In this document: piece after piece, positions 20,756 through 30,117 of the stretch
How the letters are laid out: each line of letters opens with the position of its first letter
Position numbering within the stretch: the first letter of the stretch is position 1
Assembly: GCF_003721245.1 (NCBI RefSeq)
Contig: NZ_RIZG01000007.1
Span: 124,001 to 188,000 of the forward strand
Length of the DNA stretch: 64,000 nucleotides
Source: Marinomonas hwangdonensis
GTDB lineage: Bacteria > Pseudomonadota > Gammaproteobacteria > Pseudomonadales > Marinomonadaceae
Direction: 5' to 3'
Notes under the pieces: generated by a model
What the model was told of the DNA's origin: nothing
Database searches by the model: none
The model's input: only the letters and a program-made list of their open reading frames with translations
Made by a program: the position numbers and the translations under genes

Positions 20756-20789
20756 GCCTCTTGAAATTCAATCAAGAGGCTTTATGTAT
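20756..20789 (+). promoter_or_regulatory. Candidate sigma-32 promoter and hairpin before htpG
   Basis: CTTGAA at 20760-20765, preceded by TCTCGGCCT, resembles the heat-shock -35 element; CTTTATGTA at 20780-20788, 14 bp on, resembles the CCCCATNTA -10 element only partly. The same DNA forms a 9-bp hairpin (20756-20764 with 20772-20780). Position about 75 bp before htpG, a heat-shock gene, supports the promoter reading, but the -10 match is weak. Confidence 0.45.
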
Positions 20790-20862
20790 AGGGCACAAGT
20801 GAAAAGAAATACGCCTTTGAACTTTGGTTCGAAGGTCCACTCAAATAGGAGCAAGCTACAAC

Positions 20863-22791
20863 ATGGCAACTGATACTCAAAAAGAAACGTTAGGGTTTCA
20901 AACCGAAGTAAAACAACTACTTCATTTGATGATCCACTCTTTGTACTCCAACAAAGAGATCTTTCTGCGGGAGCTGATTTCGAACGCGTCTGATGCCGTC
21001 GATAAGCTTCGCTTTGAGTCTGTCGCTAACGCAGACCTTCTCGCTGAAGACCCTAATCTTCGTGTCCGTATTGAATTTGACAAAGACAGCAACACGGTCG
21101 TTATTGATGACAACGGCGTGGGTATGTCCCGTGAAGAGGCTATTACTAACCTAGGTACGATTGCCAAATCTGGTACCTCTGCGTTTTTAGAGCAATTAAG
21201 CGGCGATCAGAAAAAAGACAGCCAGTTAATTGGTCAGTTCGGTGTGGGTTTTTACTCAGCCTTTATTGTGGCCGATAAAGTTACTGTAGAAACACGTCGT
21301 GCAGGTGCGGCGGCAAATGAAGCGATTCGCTGGGAGTCTGATGGCTCTGGTGAATTCACCATCGAAAACATCGACAAAGCGACTCGCGGTACACGTATTA
21401 CCTTGCACCTAAAAGGTGACGAAAAAGAATTTGCTGATAACTACCGTCTACGTCATTTAGTAACCAAGTATTCAGATCATATTTCTATTCCAGTGGAAAT
21501 GGAAAAGCCGGTTTATCCTGAAATGGATGAAGAAGGTAATCCTAAGCCAGTTGACGAGAACAAAGCGCCCGAATTTGAAGCGGTTAACTCGGCAAAAGCC
21601 CTGTGGACTCGTTCGCGTAATGACGTGACCGACGAAGAGTACCAAGAATTTTACAAACACATTTCTCATGACTACCAAGAGCCATTGAAATGGTCTCATA
21701 ACAAAGTAGAAGGTAAGTTGGAATACACCAGCTTGTTGTATATTCCTTCAAAAGCACCGTACGATTTGTGGAATCGTGACATGCAGCGTGGTTTAAAACT
21801 GTATGTACAACGTGTCTTTATTATGGATGAAGCTGAAGCCTTCCTACCGCCTTACATGCGTTTTGTGAAAGGTGTGGTGGATTCTAACGATTTGTCGTTA
21901 AACGTGTCTCGCGAAATCCTGCAAAATGATCATGTCGTTGATTCTATGCGCTCAGCATTGACGAAACGTGTATTGGATATGCTGAGCAAGGTGGCGAAAA
22001 ATGAGCCAGAAGACTACCAAACATTCTGGAATGAATTTGGTAATGTGATCAAAGAAGGCCCAGCTGATGACATGGGCAACAAAGATAAAATCGCCGGTTT
22101 GTTGCGCTTTAGCTCGACTCACACAGACGCTGCCGCGCAAACCGTCTCCTTGGCTGATTACATCGGGCGCATGAGTGAAGGTCAGGATAAGATTTACTAC
22201 ATTTATGCTGAAAGCCATAACACAGCAAAGAACAGCCCGCATTTGGAAATCTTGCGTAAGAAAGGCTTTGAAGTCTTGTTGCTAAGTGATCGCATAGACG
22301 AGTGGATGATGTCCTCTCTACAAGAGTTTGAAGGCAAATCCTTCCAAGACGTTACCAAAGGTAAGCTTGACTTAGTTGACCAAGAAAACGAAGAAGAGAA
22401 GAAAGAGAAAGAAGAAAAGGCTGAGCAAATCAAGCCGCTTCTGGATCGCATGAAAACCGTGCTTGAGTCGAAAGTGACAGCCGTAAACAGCACCGATCGT
22501 CTCACCAATTCACCTGCGTGTTTGGTGGTAGGGGAATACGATATGGGCTTGCAGATGCGTCGTTTGCTTGAGCAAGCGGGCCAGAAGCTTCCTGAATCTA
22601 AGCCAACGTTGGAAGTGAATCCAGATCACCCCATTGTCGCTAAGATGGACGCTGAAACAGATGAAGAGCGTTTTGCGGATATGGCGTGGTTGCTATTTGA
22701 ACAAGCGACTTTGTCTGAAGGTGGTCAGCTAGAAGATCCAGCCACCTTTGTTAGCCGCATGAACAAACTGATTGTGCAGCTAAGCAAATAA
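20863..22791 (+). CDS. htpG: Molecular chaperone HtpG (Hsp90)
   Basis: The bacterial Hsp90 chaperone, 642 residues. The N-terminal GHKL ATPase domain shows [28 protein letters not shown] and [11 protein letters not shown]; the middle domain contains the [12 protein letters not shown] stretch and [10 protein letters not shown] with the catalytic Arg; a dimerisation domain follows. A charged [13 protein letters not shown] segment lies around residue 505. The ATG at 20863 has AGGAG 11 nt upstream and fits the family start ([19 protein letters not shown]); an upstream in-frame start would add 13 unrelated residues. A heat-shock-like promoter precedes it and a strong terminator follows. Confidence 0.97.
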   Translation: MATDTQKETLGFQTEVKQLLHLMIHSLYSNKEIFLRELISNASDAVDKLRFESVANADLLAEDPNLRVRIEFDKDSNTVVIDDNGVGMSREEAITNLGTIAKSGTSAFLEQLSGDQKKDSQLIGQFGVGFYSAFIVADKVTVETRRAGAAANEAIRWESDGSGEFTIENIDKATRGTRITLHLKGDEKEFADNYRLRHLVTKYSDHISIPVEMEKPVYPEMDEEGNPKPVDENKAPEFEAVNSAKALWTRSRNDVTDEEYQEFYKHISHDYQEPLKWSHNKVEGKLEYTSLLYIPSKAPYDLWNRDMQRGLKLYVQRVFIMDEAEAFLPPYMRFVKGVVDSNDLSLNVSREILQNDHVVDSMRSALTKRVLDMLSKVAKNEPEDYQTFWNEFGNVIKEGPADDMGNKDKIAGLLRFSSTHTDAAAQTVSLADYIGRMSEGQDKIYYIYAESHNTAKNSPHLEILRKKGFEVLLLSDRIDEWMMSSLQEFEGKSFQDVTKGKLDLVDQENEEEKKEKEEKAEQIKPLLDRMKTVLESKVTAVNSTDRLTNSPACLVVGEYDMGLQMRRLLEQAGQKLPESKPTLEVNPDHPIVAKMDAETDEERFADMAWLLFEQATLSEGGQLEDPATFVSRMNKLIVQLSK

Positions 22792-22810
22792 AGCTTAACT
22801 GATGAAGTTA

Positions 22811-22845
22811 AAAGCCCATACTTTCCCGAGTATGGGCTTTTTTTA
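22811..22845 (+). terminator. Intrinsic terminator after htpG
   Basis: A 12-bp perfect stem (22811-22822 with 22829-22840) and loop TTCCCG, followed by seven T residues. Confidence 0.93.
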
Positions 22846-22931
22846 TGTTTAGGGCATTTGCTTTTTTTGATGTTTTTCTTTAAGTTGTAACGACACTAAG
22901 GACAGTGTGTTTGTTTTCAAAGGAGTGATCT

Positions 22932-23762
22932 ATGTGTTTTAAAAAGTGTCTAATTGCCTGCTTGTTGTTGGTGCCCGCCCTCGCATTTTCTCAGCCTGAG
23001 GTGCAGCTTGCTTCCTCGTATTCGGATGATATTCAAGTTGACGAGTATTTGATCAGTGAAAAGTTTGATGGTATTCGAGCCATTTGGACTGGTGAAAAAC
23101 TCATGACCCGACAAGGAAATCCTATCCACGCCCCCGATTGGTTCATTAAGCCCTTGCCTGCCGTTTGGTTAGACGGTGAGCTTTGGTCTAAGCGCAATGA
23201 TTTTGCTTATATAATGTCAACGGTAAGAAAGAATGACCCTGTGGACAGTGAGTGGCAGAAAATTCATTACATGGTGTTTGATGCGCCTGATGAAGAAAAA
23301 ACGATGCCATTTTACCAGCGCTATGAGCGTTATGCGCACCTTGTTAAAAATGTGAACGTACCTCATGTGCAGGCCGTCGCGCAATTTTCAGTCGCAGATA
23401 ATCATGCCTTAACCACATTACTGGATTCCTACGTGGAGCAGGGGGCCGAAGGCTTAATGTTGCATCGCAAGCAGGCGTTGTTTGAAAGCGGTCGTACAGA
23501 CAATTTATTAAAGCTAAAACCGTACATGGATGCAGAGGCCAAAGTGATCACCATTTTAAATGGCGCTGGCAAATACGAAGGTATGATGGGATCTATTTTA
23601 GTGGAAACGCCGTCAGGCATTCGCTTTAAGATTGGCAGTGGGTTTTCTGACGAGGAAAGGCGTAATCCGCCACAGCCTGGTGATCAAGTTACTTACAAAT
23701 ACCATGGTTATACGGAGCGAGGCATACCCAGATTTGCCAGTTTTCTAAGAATTCGAGGGTAG
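22932..23762 (+). CDS. ligE: Secreted ATP-dependent DNA ligase, LigE type
   Basis: A minimal ATP-dependent DNA ligase of 276 residues with a signal peptide (about 1-20, hydrophobic ACLLLVPALAFS), so it acts in the periplasm or outside. The nucleotidyltransferase motif I is SEKFDGIRAIW with the catalytic Lys44; WLDGELW (motif III), GAEGLMLHR (IV) and LLKLKPY (V) follow. The C-terminal OB domain (about 205-276) contains YEGMMGSILVE and RFKIGSGFSDEERRNPP. Family members join nicks and have been linked to extracellular DNA and biofilm matrix or to uptake of DNA. It stands alone after a terminator; AGGAG precedes the ATG. Confidence 0.9.
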   Translation: MCFKKCLIACLLLVPALAFSQPEVQLASSYSDDIQVDEYLISEKFDGIRAIWTGEKLMTRQGNPIHAPDWFIKPLPAVWLDGELWSKRNDFAYIMSTVRKNDPVDSEWQKIHYMVFDAPDEEKTMPFYQRYERYAHLVKNVNVPHVQAVAQFSVADNHALTTLLDSYVEQGAEGLMLHRKQALFESGRTDNLLKLKPYMDAEAKVITILNGAGKYEGMMGSILVETPSGIRFKIGSGFSDEERRNPPQPGDQVTYKYHGYTERGIPRFASFLRIRG

Positions 23763-23780
23763 GAGCTTGTCTGGCTTATC

Positions 23781-23813
23781 CGAGTCCGCTTTGTAAAAAC
23801 ATGCGCGGACTCG
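23781..23813. repeat. Inverted repeat between ligE and the ArsR-type gene
   Basis: CGAGTCCGC at 23781-23789 is the perfect complement of GCGGACTCG at 23805-23813, with a 15-nt loop. There is no T-run behind either side. It could be a weak terminator for the two convergent genes or a protein site. Confidence 0.5.
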
Positions 23814-23868
23814 TGTCTGACTACGACTAACCTTGCGCCACTGCTCGGCTACTTGTGCGATTAACCGA

Positions 23869-24180
23869 CTAAAGGGTAGGGCAAAAAAGGCGGTGCAATG
23901 TCTGAATGAGCTCTTTTACTCTGACATCGCCTATCGAGTAATGAATGGTTTGAGATTCCCGACGGGTACTGACTAGGTCGTCTTTCCTTAGTACAGCCAG
24001 ATGCTGCGACAGAGCAGACTGGCTTAGCGGCAGCTTTTCATTCAAAGCCGTGACAGACAATTCTTGATCCAGCAAATGACACAAAATCATCAATCGATTT
24101 TCGTTACTCAGTGCTTTTAAAAAGACCGCTGCTTGAGAAGATTGTCGCAGCATGTCTTCCATGGTGAGAGTGTTGCTCAT
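23869..24180 (-). CDS. ArsR-family regulator of the BigR/SqrR/YgaV (persulfide sensor) type
   Basis: A 103-residue winged helix-turn-helix repressor. The recognition helix lies in LSQSALSQHLAVLRKDDLV. Two cysteines, Cys34 (LMILCHLL) and Cys100 (LFCPTL), are 66 residues apart. The same spacing and positions (first in the helix after the NENRL stretch, second near the C-terminal CP) are known for BigR and SqrR, where a tetrasulfide between the two cysteines releases DNA. The metal-binding CxC of ArsR/SmtB is absent. A persulfide or sulfide response is therefore inferred. No sulfide-oxidation gene is adjacent; the gene is flanked by convergent ligE and co-oriented xthA, so its targets are elsewhere. 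Confidence 0.85.
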   Translation of the reverse strand: MSNTLTMEDMLRQSSQAAVFLKALSNENRLMILCHLLDQELSVTALNEKLPLSQSALSQHLAVLRKDDLVSTRRESQTIHYSIGDVRVKELIQTLHRLFCPTL

Positions 24181-24347
24181 TATTATTCTCTTATAAAAAG
24201 GACAAATAGTTGGGCCTACTTTTCAAAAAGCATCCACATTATCTGTGGATAAACCCGGTAGTGAATAATCATAACGGCCACATAGCAGTGCTAAGCGGTC
24301 ATATATTGGCGCTGTATGTTATTCACACAGCGCGTGTTATTTTGATG

Positions 24348-25163
24348 TTATGCCTCGAGATTGAAGCGAGACCAAATGGGAGCATGGTCAGACGGCTTTT
24401 CTAAACCGCGCAGATCATAGTCAACATCGGCTTCTTCTAAGAAGGGCGTAAGACCATTAGAAGATAAGATAACATCAATGCGTAAACCTCTTTTCGGTGT
24501 GTCTTCAAAGCCTTTTGAGCGATAGTCAAACCAACTAAATCGATCGTTTTTAGTCGGGTTGAGTTGGCGATAGGTGTCGGTAAGACCCCAATTCACCAGG
24601 GTAGAATACCATTCTCTTTCTTCTGGTAAGAAGCTGCATTTACCGGTTCTTAGCCAGCGTTTGGCATTCACTTCACCAATGCCGATGTCTAAATCGGTAG
24701 GCGAAATATTAATGTCCCCCATGACGATGATTTTTTCTTCAGGAGAATGTTCAGCCAGATACGCCATTAAATCCGCATAGAACTTTCTTTTAGCGGGAAA
24801 CTTGGTTTCGTGATCTCGACTTTCACCTTGGGGAAAGTAGCCGTTAAGCACTTTCACAGGCCCTTGAGGTGTATCAAACGTTGCGATAATCATTCGACGC
24901 TGTGCGTCTTCGTCGTCACCAGGAAAGCCATATTCCACTTTAGTCGCTTCTTGTTTGCTAAAAATGGCCACGCCGTAATGAGATTTTTGACCAAAATAGT
25001 AGGCATGATAGCCAACAGAGGCAGGGATCTCATGAGGAAAAGCCTCATCATGGACTTTGATTTCTTGTAAGCCAATAACGTCCGGTGCGTGCTTCTCAAC
25101 CAGCGCCGCGATTTGATGGGGGCGAGCACGCAAACCATTGATATTAAAAGAGACAAATTTCAC
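24348..25163 (-). CDS. xthA: Exodeoxyribonuclease III XthA
   Basis: XthA is the main AP endonuclease and 3' repair exonuclease of base-excision repair. The 271-residue protein follows E. coli XthA closely: [64 protein letters not shown] and SDHAPIW, with the metal Glu in LQEIK and the catalytic Asp-His in SDHAP. The start is a GTG at 25163, seven bases after an AGGAA site and exactly where the family begins; an ATG ten codons upstream would add an unrelated tail. Confidence 0.96.
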   Translation of the reverse strand: MKFVSFNINGLRARPHQIAALVEKHAPDVIGLQEIKVHDEAFPHEIPASVGYHAYYFGQKSHYGVAIFSKQEATKVEYGFPGDDEDAQRRMIIATFDTPQGPVKVLNGYFPQGESRDHETKFPAKRKFYADLMAYLAEHSPEEKIIVMGDINISPTDLDIGIGEVNAKRWLRTGKCSFLPEEREWYSTLVNWGLTDTYRQLNPTKNDRFSWFDYRSKGFEDTPKRGLRIDVILSSNGLTPFLEEADVDYDLRGLEKPSDHAPIWSRFNLEA

Positions 25164-25314
25164 GGGAATTCCTAGTTCAACAAATTTTATCAATCATACC
25201 TTTATGTGAAGCTGGCTTAAAGCAGTTACGTTCCCCCTATGAAGATCTTTTAACTTCTTGAGTTCGCCCTGTTACACTGTGGAAAGAGTTTCATTCAAAA
25301 AATTGGAGATCAAG

Positions 25315-26688
25315 ATGTCCTATCAGTATGATTTATTTGTAATCGGTGCAGGGTCAGGTGGTGTTCGTGCGAGCCGTGTAGCGGCATCGAAGGGTTATAA
25401 AGTGGCCGTTGCCGAAGGCAGTGCATTGGGTGGTACCTGCGTCAACATAGGTTGCGTGCCTAAGAAGCTTTTTGTGTATGGTTCAGAGTTTGGTCATGGC
25501 TTTGATGAAGCGGCAGGCTTTGGTTGGTCTCACCAAGGGGTCGAGTTTAACTGGTCCGTCCTTCGTGACAATAAGACCAAAGAAATCCAACGCCTAAACG
25601 GTATCTACGGCAACTTGCTGAGTAACGCGGGTGTTGAATTGATTTCTGGCTACGCGAGTTTTGTCGATGCGAATACCGTGATGGTAGACGGTAAAACCTA
25701 TACAGCAGAGCGTATTCTGATCGCGGTCGGCGCCAAGCCGTTTATCCCTGAATTCAAAGGCAGCGATCTGGTCGTCAGTTCTAACGAGATGTTCTTTTTA
25801 GAAGCGCTTCCCAAAAAAGCACTCGTTGTGGGCGGTGGTTACATTGCCGTGGAATTTGCCGGCATTTTGAATGGTTTAGGTGTAGACACCATTCTTGCCT
25901 ACCGTGGTGATCAGTTGCTGCGTGGTTTTGACCAAGATGTTCGGGATTTCGCCAGTCAAGAATACAAAAAATCTGGTATTGATATTCGTCTAAATACCGA
26001 CGTTGACTTCATTGAGTTAGCCGACGCGTCGAATCCACAAGGTGCCCGAACTGTACACTTTAAAGATGGTCATGTAGAAGAATTTGGTTTGATTCTTTAT
26101 GCCACTGGTCGTGTGCCCAATGTGGCGTCTTTGTCACTTGAAAAGGCCGGTGTTGAAACCGGTAAAAATGGTGCCGTGATCGTTGATAAAAACTTCACCA
26201 CCTCTGCACAAAGCGTTTTTGCTCTGGGCGATGTGACCGACCGTGTCCAGTTAACGCCGGTTGCCATCAAAGAAGCCATGGCGTTGATCGCTTATTGGTT
26301 TGAAGGCAAAGAAGTGACCTTCGACTATGACAATATCCCCACTGCTGTGTTCAGCCAACCAGCCATAGGCACCGTCGGTTTAACCGAACAAGAGGCAGAA
26401 AAACGAGGTATGGACTTCCGCGTTTATCAGACGGACTTCCGCCCAATGAAACACACACTCAGTGGCGGTACCTCACGTTCCTTAATGAAATTACTGGTCA
26501 ACAACGCCGACGATAAAGTCATTGGTGCGCACATGGTAGGCGATTACGCTGGCGAGATTATCCAAGGCTTAGGGATTGCGATCAAAGCTGGTGCAACCAA
26601 AGCGGATTTCGACGATACGGTAGGGGTTCACCCAACCAGCGCGGAAGAGTTTGTGACTTTTTCAGCTGCGTCTTTAAAGAAAAAATAA
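25315..26688 (+). CDS. gor: Glutathione-disulfide reductase
   Basis: A FAD-dependent NADPH enzyme of 457 residues that regenerates glutathione from its disulfide. It has the FAD motif GAGSGGVRASRVAA, the redox disulfide GGTCVNIGCVPKK, the NADPH-binding VGGGYIAVEFAGILNGLG, FALGDVTD, and the C-terminal catalytic HPTSAEEFVT with the His-Glu pair. ATG 25315 has GGAGAT 7 nt upstream and begins the conserved YQYDLFVIG; the longer reading frame start at 25258 is rejected. It diverges from xthA, and both serve oxidative-stress defence, though no shared regulator site is seen. Confidence 0.96.
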   Translation: MSYQYDLFVIGAGSGGVRASRVAASKGYKVAVAEGSALGGTCVNIGCVPKKLFVYGSEFGHGFDEAAGFGWSHQGVEFNWSVLRDNKTKEIQRLNGIYGNLLSNAGVELISGYASFVDANTVMVDGKTYTAERILIAVGAKPFIPEFKGSDLVVSSNEMFFLEALPKKALVVGGGYIAVEFAGILNGLGVDTILAYRGDQLLRGFDQDVRDFASQEYKKSGIDIRLNTDVDFIELADASNPQGARTVHFKDGHVEEFGLILYATGRVPNVASLSLEKAGVETGKNGAVIVDKNFTTSAQSVFALGDVTDRVQLTPVAIKEAMALIAYWFEGKEVTFDYDNIPTAVFSQPAIGTVGLTEQEAEKRGMDFRVYQTDFRPMKHTLSGGTSRSLMKLLVNNADDKVIGAHMVGDYAGEIIQGLGIAIKAGATKADFDDTVGVHPTSAEEFVTFSAASLKKK

Positions 26689-26718
26689 GACGGACAACGA
26701 CGCTCGAGTAATGCACTG

Positions 26719-26759
26719 AAAAAAGACGCCTTGATACGGATTATCAGGGCGTCTTTTTT
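26719..26759 (+). terminator. Intrinsic terminator after gor
   Basis: AAAAGACGCC at 26721-26730 pairs with GGCGTCTTTT; the stem extends through TGATA/TATCA around a CGGAT loop and ends in a T-run. Confidence 0.9.
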
Positions 26760-26935
26760 GTATGTCTAATGTTTGTCCATTTAATCTAGAATTTGGCTTC
26801 TTCTTCACGATCAAATTGTACAGCGTATACGTTTTCTCTATCAGCATAGTCTTAATTTCGATTGCCTCAATGGCGGCACTTCATTAGTGTGGCTAGCATT
26901 CGCAACATGTTCTTAAAAAAATACACGAGACTAAA

Positions 26936-28411
26936 ATGAACGAAGTACTAACGACCTTACAACCTGCTGCTATTTGGTGCCATTTTCAAACCTTATGCAA
27001 CACACCGCGCCCGTCTTACCACGAAGCCGCATTAAGAGCGCACTTGATTCAATGGGCGAGCCAACTAGGGCTTGAAACCTACGTTGATCCTGTTGGCAAC
27101 CTATTAATCCGCAAAGCCGCGAGCAAAGGCATGGAGGACAGAGAAACCGTCGTGTTACAAGGTCACTTGGATATGGTGGCGCAGAAAAATGCCGACATCG
27201 ACCATGACTTCACCAAAGACCCGATTGTCACCCAGGTGATCGATGGCTGGGTTCACGCTACCGGAACCACCCTTGGTGCGGACAATGGCATAGGGGTCGC
27301 TGCCGCTATGGCGGTGTTAGAAGCGATCGATTTAGTGCATGGACCTATTGAAGCCTTGTTTACCATCGAAGAAGAGACCAGCTTACGGGGGGCTTTACAG
27401 CTCGAAGAGGGGATTTTAAAGGGCAAGATCTTATTAAACTTGGATTCTGAAGACCGTGGCGATGTGTACATTGGCTGTGCGGGTGGCATGGACATCAATG
27501 TGGAAAAACACTATAGCGCTATCGCGGCTGACAACGACAGAAAAGCGTTTAAGATCAGCGTTTCTGGCTTACGTGGTGGGCATTCTGGCTTAGATATTCA
27601 CAAAGGTCGAGCCAGTGCGAACATTTTGATAATTCGTTTACTGAATTTATTAAAAGAAAAATGTCACTTTGGTTTAAGTTCGTTCAATGGCGGTACATTA
27701 CGCAATGCCATTGCCCGAGACGCCACAGCCACCATAAACATAAGCAAACAAGATCAAGCCCAGCTTTTTGCCTTTATCGAAACGTTCGAGAAAGCCACAC
27801 AAGCGGAGTTTTCAGCCACCGAATCCAATTTAACCGTCACGCTTGCCCCGGCGGATTTGGATTCAGAGCTAGAGGCCAATGCCAAAGAGGCCTTATTAAA
27901 TGCCCTGTATTGTGCGCCCCATGGGGTCCATCGTATGAGTGCGGACTTGGAAGGAGTCACAGAAACATCGTGCAACTTCGGTGTGATGAATCTTTACAAC
28001 ACCGCCGACGGTAAAAAAGCGTTTGAGGCGTGTTTGTTAGTGCGATCCCTAGTGGACTCCGCCGTAGAACACCTGGCTTACGTGGCGAAATCGGCCTTTT
28101 CCTTGATCCAAGCGGACGTGAAATTAGAAAATGGCTATCCTGGCTGGCGTCCTGATCCAAACGCAGGCTTGCTCAAGCATTTTTTAACCGTCCACACTGA
28201 GGTGATGGGGCATGAAGCCAATGTAAAAGTTATCCACGCTGGCCTAGAATGCGGCATCATAGGCGCGAAATACCCCGGAATGGAAATGGTCTCCTTTGGT
28301 CCTAATATTCGCGGAGCCCATTCACCAACAGAGCGCATGGAAATCGACTCCGTTGGGGATTTTTGGCGACTGCTTGTCGCGTTATTGGCGTCCGTTCCTT
28401 ATGCCGTCTAG
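26936..28411 (+). CDS. pepD: Aminoacyl-histidine dipeptidase (peptidase D)
   Basis: PepD is a cytosolic zinc dipeptidase of the M20 family that cleaves a broad range of dipeptides including carnosine-like Xaa-His. The 491-residue protein has the zinc-site motifs LQGHLDMVAQK, LGADNGIG, IEEETSLRGA with the catalytic Glu, NLDSEDRGDVYIGCAGG and GLECGIIG. Length and all motifs match E. coli PepD. It is a single gene; no hairpin terminator is seen after it. Confidence 0.95.
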   Translation: MNEVLTTLQPAAIWCHFQTLCNTPRPSYHEAALRAHLIQWASQLGLETYVDPVGNLLIRKAASKGMEDRETVVLQGHLDMVAQKNADIDHDFTKDPIVTQVIDGWVHATGTTLGADNGIGVAAAMAVLEAIDLVHGPIEALFTIEEETSLRGALQLEEGILKGKILLNLDSEDRGDVYIGCAGGMDINVEKHYSAIAADNDRKAFKISVSGLRGGHSGLDIHKGRASANILIIRLLNLLKEKCHFGLSSFNGGTLRNAIARDATATINISKQDQAQLFAFIETFEKATQAEFSATESNLTVTLAPADLDSELEANAKEALLNALYCAPHGVHRMSADLEGVTETSCNFGVMNLYNTADGKKAFEACLLVRSLVDSAVEHLAYVAKSAFSLIQADVKLENGYPGWRPDPNAGLLKHFLTVHTEVMGHEANVKVIHAGLECGIIGAKYPGMEMVSFGPNIRGAHSPTERMEIDSVGDFWRLLVALLASVPYAV

Positions 28412-28603
28412 CCTCGTTTCATCATCTTAATTTTCGAAATAGCAAAGGGGTTTTGCGCAAGATTATTCACGATAGTGAAATAGTAGGTTAACGGGATGTG
28501 TATTGATCGCGGTGCGTGGCAAGCCTAGACTAGACAACATCGAATAGGGTCTGTTTAGCGATGTGCAAACAGATCCATTAACCCTGTTGAAAGGTTTATC
28601 CTC

Positions 28604-29395
28604 ATGCTACCTACTTACTTTATTTCCCACGGCGGCGGCCCATGGCCTTATATTCCAGACATGCGTGCCGTCTTCATTCATCTTGAAGCCTCCTTGGTCA
28701 AAATGACCGAAGACTTATTAGAAAAGCCTAAAGCCGTTCTTATGATTTCTGGTCACTGGGAGCGCAAAACCTTTGGTGTTCAATCAAATCCAGCCCCCGG
28801 TATGGAATACGATTATTATGGTTTTCCAGCGCACACCTATAAAGTGACATACCCAGCACCCGGTGCCCCTGACGTTGCCGCTCGCGTTGCTGAACTGATT
28901 AAAAATGCCGGTTTCCCCGTTGATTTAGACAACAAAAAAGGCTTTGATCACGGGGCTTTTGCTCCTATGGCTGTGATGTACCCGGAGGCGGATATGCCAT
29001 TGGTGCAACTGTCGTTAAAGTCGAACCTAAATCCAGAAGAGCACCTGGCATTGGGGAGAGCGTTAGCGCCATTGCGTGAAGAAGGGGTATTAATCGTCGG
29101 CAGCGGTTTAAGCTTTCACAACTTGGGGTTGCGTGGACCAGACGCGATTATACCGTCTAATGGTTTTGATTCTTGGTTGCAAAACACCTTGTTGGAATTA
29201 GAACCCGTACAGCGCAGCGAGCATATAGTCGCATGGGACAAGGCCCCATACGCTCGTGTTGCTCATCCTAGAGAGGATCATTTAATCCCACTGATGGTCG
29301 CGTTGGGGGCGGCTGAAAACGGCAAGGCCCGTTGTGTTTATCACGACCAAGGCCTCTTTGGTGGTTGGACAGCCTCAAGCTTTCGATTTGATTAG
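28604..29395 (+). CDS. ygiD: YgiD-like class III extradiol ring-cleavage dioxygenase
   Basis: A 263-residue protein of the DODA-type extradiol dioxygenase family (LigB superfamily). The metal ligands are seen in ISHGGGPW, in KKGFDHGAFAPM and in the SGLSFHNL stretch. E. coli YgiD of the same length opens L-DOPA and gives betalamic acid in vitro; the physiological substrate is not known. AAAGG lies about 9 nt before the ATG. It is tail-to-tail with the next gene and overlaps it at the stop codons. Confidence 0.87.
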   Translation: MLPTYFISHGGGPWPYIPDMRAVFIHLEASLVKMTEDLLEKPKAVLMISGHWERKTFGVQSNPAPGMEYDYYGFPAHTYKVTYPAPGAPDVAARVAELIKNAGFPVDLDNKKGFDHGAFAPMAVMYPEADMPLVQLSLKSNLNPEEHLALGRALAPLREEGVLIVGSGLSFHNLGLRGPDAIIPSNGFDSWLQNTLLELEPVQRSEHIVAWDKAPYARVAHPREDHLIPLMVALGAAENGKARCVYHDQGLFGGWTASSFRFD

Positions 29396-29751
29396 GGCTT
29401 TTTAACCCGTTTTGTTGTGTACTTCTTGGTGGCTCTGGATCGAAAGCCTGATCTAGCGCCTACCTGCTTAATGCGGCCTTTCATCTCTAGCATGGCGAAC
29501 TTGGTTTTCTTATGCGACGCGGCCAGATTCTTTAACCCTTCTATCTCGTTCAATGCCTCAGCAAACTGTTTTTGCGCAAGCAGAATATCCACAATAGCCT
29601 GCATCTGTTTGATCAACAGCGCATGATCAACCTCAACCGAATTAAAACTCATCTTAAACGCCTCTCGGCTAGCGGCTAACCCCTCAGAACCATCGATAGA
29701 ATGGTCATCAGACTCGGCAATGGGGGCAACGGACGGCGTAAGTGTTGTCAT
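29392..29751 (-). CDS. Small hypothetical protein with basic C-terminus
   Basis: A 119-residue protein of unknown function. It has an acidic, Ser-rich N-terminus, an amphipathic helical middle (about 45-95; DHALLIKQMQAIVDILLAQKQ) and a strongly basic tail rich in Arg and Lys (SRATKKYTTKRVKKP). ATG 29751 has AAGG with a 5-nt gap; a further in-frame ATG 16 codons upstream lacks such a site. The basic tail could bind nucleic acid, which is only an inference. Its stop overlaps that of the ygiD-like gene. Confidence 0.6.
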   Translation of the reverse strand: MTTLTPSVAPIAESDDHSIDGSEGLAASREAFKMSFNSVEVDHALLIKQMQAIVDILLAQKQFAEALNEIEGLKNLAASHKKTKFAMLEMKGRIKQVGARSGFRSRATKKYTTKRVKKP

Positions 29752-29799
29752 GAAAACCTTAATAAACGTGGAATAACAGAATCCGTATTTTACTGGCAA

Positions 29800-30117
29800 A
29801 CTAAGGCTAGGCCAAGTAGGGTCAAAATTAAGCCCGAGTAGTGCTATAAATCATCATAATCTCACTGGTTCACACTGGCAGCAGACGAGAAAGCGCTTTA
29901 ATATCAAGGAAGACGATTTTTCTTATGCGTTCAAAGTTTACTTAAAGGAGAGAGTGCTTGCCGCAGAAAACCAGTGTGCTATTAGGCTGTCTTCTTCAGT
30001 GGTCATCGCACCGAGAAGGAGAAGTCGCAGACCAGATGATAGCGCTGTCGGTAAGTCATCAAAGCGCTGCAGCTAAGATATGACACAGTCACACTTTCGT
30101 ACAGAAATAGGGCTTCT
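29800..30117. other. Gene-free stretch before the DUF2306 gene
   Basis: No convincing reading frame, RNA gene or terminator is seen. It contains the left copy of a diverged 55-bp direct repeat (29853-29907). Confidence 0.5.
29853..29907 (+). repeat. Diverged direct repeat, left copy
   Basis: This 55-bp segment aligns without gaps to 30686-30740 with 41 of 55 positions identical by hand count. The best-kept parts are ATCATAA at its start, ACACTGGCA in the middle and CTTTANTATCAA at its end. The two copies flank the DUF2306 gene and the LexA-like box. Confidence 0.55.
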
